Shown here: positions 61,633 through 64,000 of the stretch, piece by piece
Layout of the letters: each line of letters begins with the position of its first letter
How positions within the stretch are numbered: position 1 is the first letter of the stretch
Assembly (NCBI RefSeq): GCF_040227235.1
Contig: NZ_JBELNZ010000003.1
Span: 558,001-622,000 of the forward strand
Origin: Parafrigoribacterium_A soli
Lineage (GTDB): Bacteria; Actinomycetota; Actinomycetes; Actinomycetales; Microbacteriaceae
Direction: 5' to 3'
Length of the DNA stretch: 64,000 nucleotides
The notes under the pieces: generated by a model
The model's database searches: none
What the model was told of the DNA's origin: nothing
Seen by the model: only the letters and a program-made list of their open reading frames with translations
Made by a program: the position numbers and the translations under genes

Positions 61633-61647
61633 AGTGGCTAGGACGCA

Positions 61648-62547
61648 GTGATCGTTGGAATCGACCTCGGTGGCACGAAGACCCATGTGATGGCCGAGGA
61701 CAACGGCGTCGTGGTTCTCGATCAGACGGTGCTCACGCGCAGCTGGCAGAAGCAGTCCCTGCTCGATGACGAGACGAATCCGAACCGGCTGTTCGCATCG
61801 ATCGCCGAGTCGATCGACTTGCGTGACGCCGCCATCGTGATCGGCGCGCGCGACCTCGACAGCGTGCAGCAGATGCGCCTCTTCGGTGATCGAGTTCGGC
61901 GAGCACACGATGGTCCCACCCTCGTCGTCAACGACGTTGAACTGCTCGCGCCCGCGGCCGGCCTCAAGGATGCCATCGCCGTGATCGCTGGCACCGGATC
62001 CAAGGTCGTCGGCCACGGTCCCGACGGCGCGCTCATGTCGGCCGGCGGCCACGGCTTCCTCGTCGACGACGAGGGAAGCGCACCCTGGATCGCCCGAGAG
62101 GCCGTTCGCGCGGTGCTCGAAGCAGACGATGAGGGCTTGGAACCCGACGTTCTCGCGCACCTGCTCATGGAGCGATACGGCGTCACCGGCGTCGCGGAGG
62201 TCGCGCATGCCTTTGCGGCCGAGGTCGGCCTCACCACCTGGGCGAGGCTGTGCCCGCTCGTGTTCGACGCGGCCGAGCGCGGAAGTGCGCTTGCCGCATC
62301 CGTCATCACCGCTGCCGCCGCCGCGCTCGCCCACGACGTCGAACTGGTGCATCGTCGCGGCGCTGTCGGCAGCAGCGTGCTCTGCGCCGGCGGAGTCATC
62401 AGCAATCAGCGCCCGCTCTATGACGCGCTCGTGAGAGAGATCGACGCACTCGGCGCCGGCCTCTCGGTAAGTCTCCTCACCGTTCCACCGGTGATGGGCG
62501 CCCTCGCTCTGGCGAGGGAGTTGTGCAACACAACCACGGCAAGGTGA
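61648..62547 (+). CDS. N-acetylglucosamine kinase-like (BadF/BadG/BcrA ATPase family)
   Basis: This 299-residue ASKHA-fold kinase has the phosphate-1 motif MIVGIDLGGTKTHVMA, a phosphate-2 segment IAVIAGTGSKVVG and the adenosine-side GGHGFLVDDEGSAPWIAREA block typical of GlcNAc kinases. It should phosphorylate an amino sugar or other hexose entering through the downstream ABC transporter. GTG start; the binding-protein gene starts 15 bases after its stop. Confidence 0.85.
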   Translation: MIVGIDLGGTKTHVMAEDNGVVVLDQTVLTRSWQKQSLLDDETNPNRLFASIAESIDLRDAAIVIGARDLDSVQQMRLFGDRVRRAHDGPTLVVNDVELLAPAAGLKDAIAVIAGTGSKVVGHGPDGALMSAGGHGFLVDDEGSAPWIAREAVRAVLEADDEGLEPDVLAHLLMERYGVTGVAEVAHAFAAEVGLTTWARLCPLVFDAAERGSALAASVITAAAAALAHDVELVHRRGAVGSSVLCAGGVISNQRPLYDALVREIDALGAGLSVSLLTVPPVMGALALARELCNTTTAR

Positions 62548-62562
62548 CCAATGGAGGATCAC

Positions 62563-63864
62563 ATGAAAATCAGAAGCAGAGGCATCCGCAAGCTCGCGGG
62601 AGGTGTCGGGCTCGCCATGGCCGTGACGCTGCTCGCATCCGGCTGCAGCGTGACGGGAGCCAGCACCGTATCCGGCGCGGGCGGCGGTCAGAGCGGCACG
62701 ATCAACGCGCTGTTCATGAAGCAGGCCGGCTACTCCGAGACTCAGATCAACGAAATGATCGCGTCGTTCGAGAAGAAGTATCCGAAGATCACGGTCAAGC
62801 CCACCTACGTCGCCTACGAGGCCCTGCACGACAAGATCGTCACCTCGGCTCCCGCGGGCACCTATGACGTCGTGCTCACCGACGTGATCTGGCCGGCCGA
62901 GCTGGCATCCAAGGGTCTTATCACCGATGTGACGAAGAAGATCCCGGCGAGCTGGAAGACCGACATGCTGGGCGGTGCGCTGTCGACGGCCGAATACCAG
63001 AAGAAGTACTACGGCGTGCCGTGGGGGCCGTCATCCAAGATGTTCTTCTACAACAAGGCCATGCTTGCCAAGGTCGGCGCCACCGCCGACGACATCAAGA
63101 CCTGGGCGGGAGTTCTCGAGGTGGCGAAGAAGCTCAAGGATGCGGGCGTCGTCAAGTACCCGCTGTCGTGGAGCTGGTCGCAGGCCGAGGCGCTCATCTG
63201 CGACTACGCGCAGATCCTCGGTGCGTTCGGCGGATCCTTCACGGACTCCAGCGGCAACCTCAGCGTCAACGACGCTCACGGTGTCGAGGCGCTCACCTGG
63301 ATGAGGAAGACCATCACGGATGGTCTGACCGACCCGGCCTCGCTGACCTTCCTCGAGAACGACACCGACAAGTCGATGGCCGCGGGCAAGACGGCGATGG
63401 AGATCAACTGGGAGTCCACGCTGGCCGACATGAACGACTCGAAGATCTCGTCGATCGTTGGCGATGCCGCCGTCGCGGTGACGCCATCCGGCCCGACCGG
63501 ACTGCACCCCGGCGTCAACGGCTCCATGGCGCTGTCGATTCCGACCGGCTCCAAGCACCAGGATGCCGCGTGGACGTTCATCAAGTACGTCACCAGCCAG
63601 CCCGTGCAGGAGAAGTACACGACCGGATGGCTGCCGAACTGGAAGGCCAGTTACACGAATGACGCGATCACCAAGGTCAACCCGGAAATCTTCGCGGTGG
63701 GCGCGAAGGAGTACGACTCGCTGATCGATCGCCCCGAGGTCACCAACTACAACTCGGTGTCGCAGATCCTGCAGGTGCAACTGCAGAAGGCGCTGCTGGG
63801 CAACGAATCGCCGCAGGCAGCCCTGGATGCGGCTGTCTCGCAGGCGAAGTCGGCAAAGGGCTGA
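62563..63864 (+). CDS. sugar ABC transporter substrate-binding lipoprotein
   Basis: This 433-residue extracellular solute-binding protein has a signal peptide ending in LLASGC (lipobox), then a family-1 sugar-binding core with KYPKITVKPTYVAYEALHDKIV, YYGVPWGPSSKMFFYNKAM and GVNGSMALSIPTGSKHQDAAWTFIKY. The ATG at 62563 is preceded by TGGAGG; an in-frame ATG at 62551 overlaps that RBS and is less likely. It forms an operon with the kinase and the permease, so the ligand is probably the kinase substrate. Confidence 0.9.
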   Translation: MKIRSRGIRKLAGGVGLAMAVTLLASGCSVTGASTVSGAGGGQSGTINALFMKQAGYSETQINEMIASFEKKYPKITVKPTYVAYEALHDKIVTSAPAGTYDVVLTDVIWPAELASKGLITDVTKKIPASWKTDMLGGALSTAEYQKKYYGVPWGPSSKMFFYNKAMLAKVGATADDIKTWAGVLEVAKKLKDAGVVKYPLSWSWSQAEALICDYAQILGAFGGSFTDSSGNLSVNDAHGVEALTWMRKTITDGLTDPASLTFLENDTDKSMAAGKTAMEINWESTLADMNDSKISSIVGDAAVAVTPSGPTGLHPGVNGSMALSIPTGSKHQDAAWTFIKYVTSQPVQEKYTTGWLPNWKASYTNDAITKVNPEIFAVGAKEYDSLIDRPEVTNYNSVSQILQVQLQKALLGNESPQAALDAAVSQAKSAKG

Positions 63865-63868
63865 GACT

Positions 63869-64000
63869 GTGACGGTTGTCAGTGCGAAGCGCGCGCCTGG
63901 GACACCAGGGGCGACGGACGGCATGAAGCGACGCAAGCACGACAGGCAGGGGCGCCTCGCGTTCTGGCTGCTGCTGCCCGCCGCGGTCGCCGTATTCGGC
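63869..64000 (+). CDS. sugar ABC transporter permease, 5' part (continues past window)
   Basis: From the GTG at 63869 the frame is open to the last base (44 residues): a basic cytosolic N-terminus (KRRKHDRQGRL) followed by the start of a hydrophobic helix (AFWLLLPAAVAVFG). This is the usual opening of MalF-type permeases. It starts 4 bases after the binding-protein stop. An internal ATG (63923) is an alternative start. Confidence 0.8.
   Translation, partial: MTVVSAKRAPGTPGATDGMKRRKHDRQGRLAFWLLLPAAVAVFG

Noticed and set aside
60979..62829. 616-codon open frame on the minus strand across the ROK regulator and sugar kinase genes
   Set aside because: It is antisense to two well-supported genes, has composition of a high-GC shadow frame and shows no recognisable motif or RBS.

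Overview
The window is high-GC DNA with short intergenic gaps, many ATGA/TGATG start-stop overlaps and GTG starts. Several traits point to an actinobacterium, most likely a member of the Microbacteriaceae: a ClpB without its N-terminal domain behind a HAIR-like (HspR) site, an F420-type LLM oxidoreductase, a septum-formation membrane protein, sugar ABC transporters with no ATPase gene of their own, LAFTG cell-wall anchors of the class E sortase type, and a REP-like repeat of the kind common in that family. The hexamer GCATCC/GGATGC is also conspicuously frequent. I see no rRNA, tRNA, CRISPR array, prophage or insertion sequence. Coding is dense, and most antisense ORFs are GC-driven shadows.

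Layout. 1-3.6 kb: a catabolic operon (partial amidohydrolase, RidA, beta-hydroxyacid dehydrogenase, DddP-like M24 protein with an altered metal site). 3.6-6.9 kb: a hypothetical gene, an alpha/beta hydrolase, and an MFS exporter divergent from its MarR regulator. 7-9.1 kb: clpB. 9.1-11.7 kb: an Lrp/AsnC regulator divergent from ocd and ctlX, a probable citrulline to ornithine to proline route. 11.7-16.3 kb: LLM oxidoreductase, threonine aldolase, DUF1801-like protein, zinc alcohol dehydrogenase, hypothetical gene. 16.5-22 kb: a glycerol regulon (glpK, glpD, SorC-type regulator, glpF). 22.1-27.8 kb: DUF6421-like protein, a MarR/VOC divergon with twin operators, exonuclease III, pyrE and a septum-formation protein. 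27.9-30.8 kb: a sulfonate/nitrate-type ABC importer. 31-35.6 kb: HAD phosphatase, small membrane protein, TrmH methyltransferase, and acetate transporter plus acetyl-CoA synthetase. 35.7-38.9 kb: a 1043-residue LAFTG surface protein.

39.1-47.4 kb: a galactoside utilisation operon (Tat-type lipoprotein SBP, two permeases, GH42 beta-galactosidase, DeoR regulator, GH36 alpha-galactosidase). 47.4-49.1 kb: a MarR regulator and a WYL regulator flanking a deletion scar that contains only the first codons of an SDR gene and, probably, a VOC gene. 49.3-56.6 kb: a 2416-residue surface protein with four DUF5979-like repeats and a LAFTG anchor. 56.6-60 kb: purA and a MacB/FtsX-type ABC exporter. 60.3-64 kb: a ROK regulator, a BadF/GlcNAc-kinase-like sugar kinase behind a long inverted repeat, a sugar SBP and the start of a permease.

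Most modules are self-contained: each pairs a local regulator with transport and catabolic genes and a readable operator. The least ordinary signals are the Asp-to-Cys change in the M24 metal site, the head-to-head deletion scar with retained operators, the REP element that supplies the end of ctlX, a 24-bp minisatellite running into a sortase motif, and a set of long intergenic hairpins unrelated to each other in sequence.
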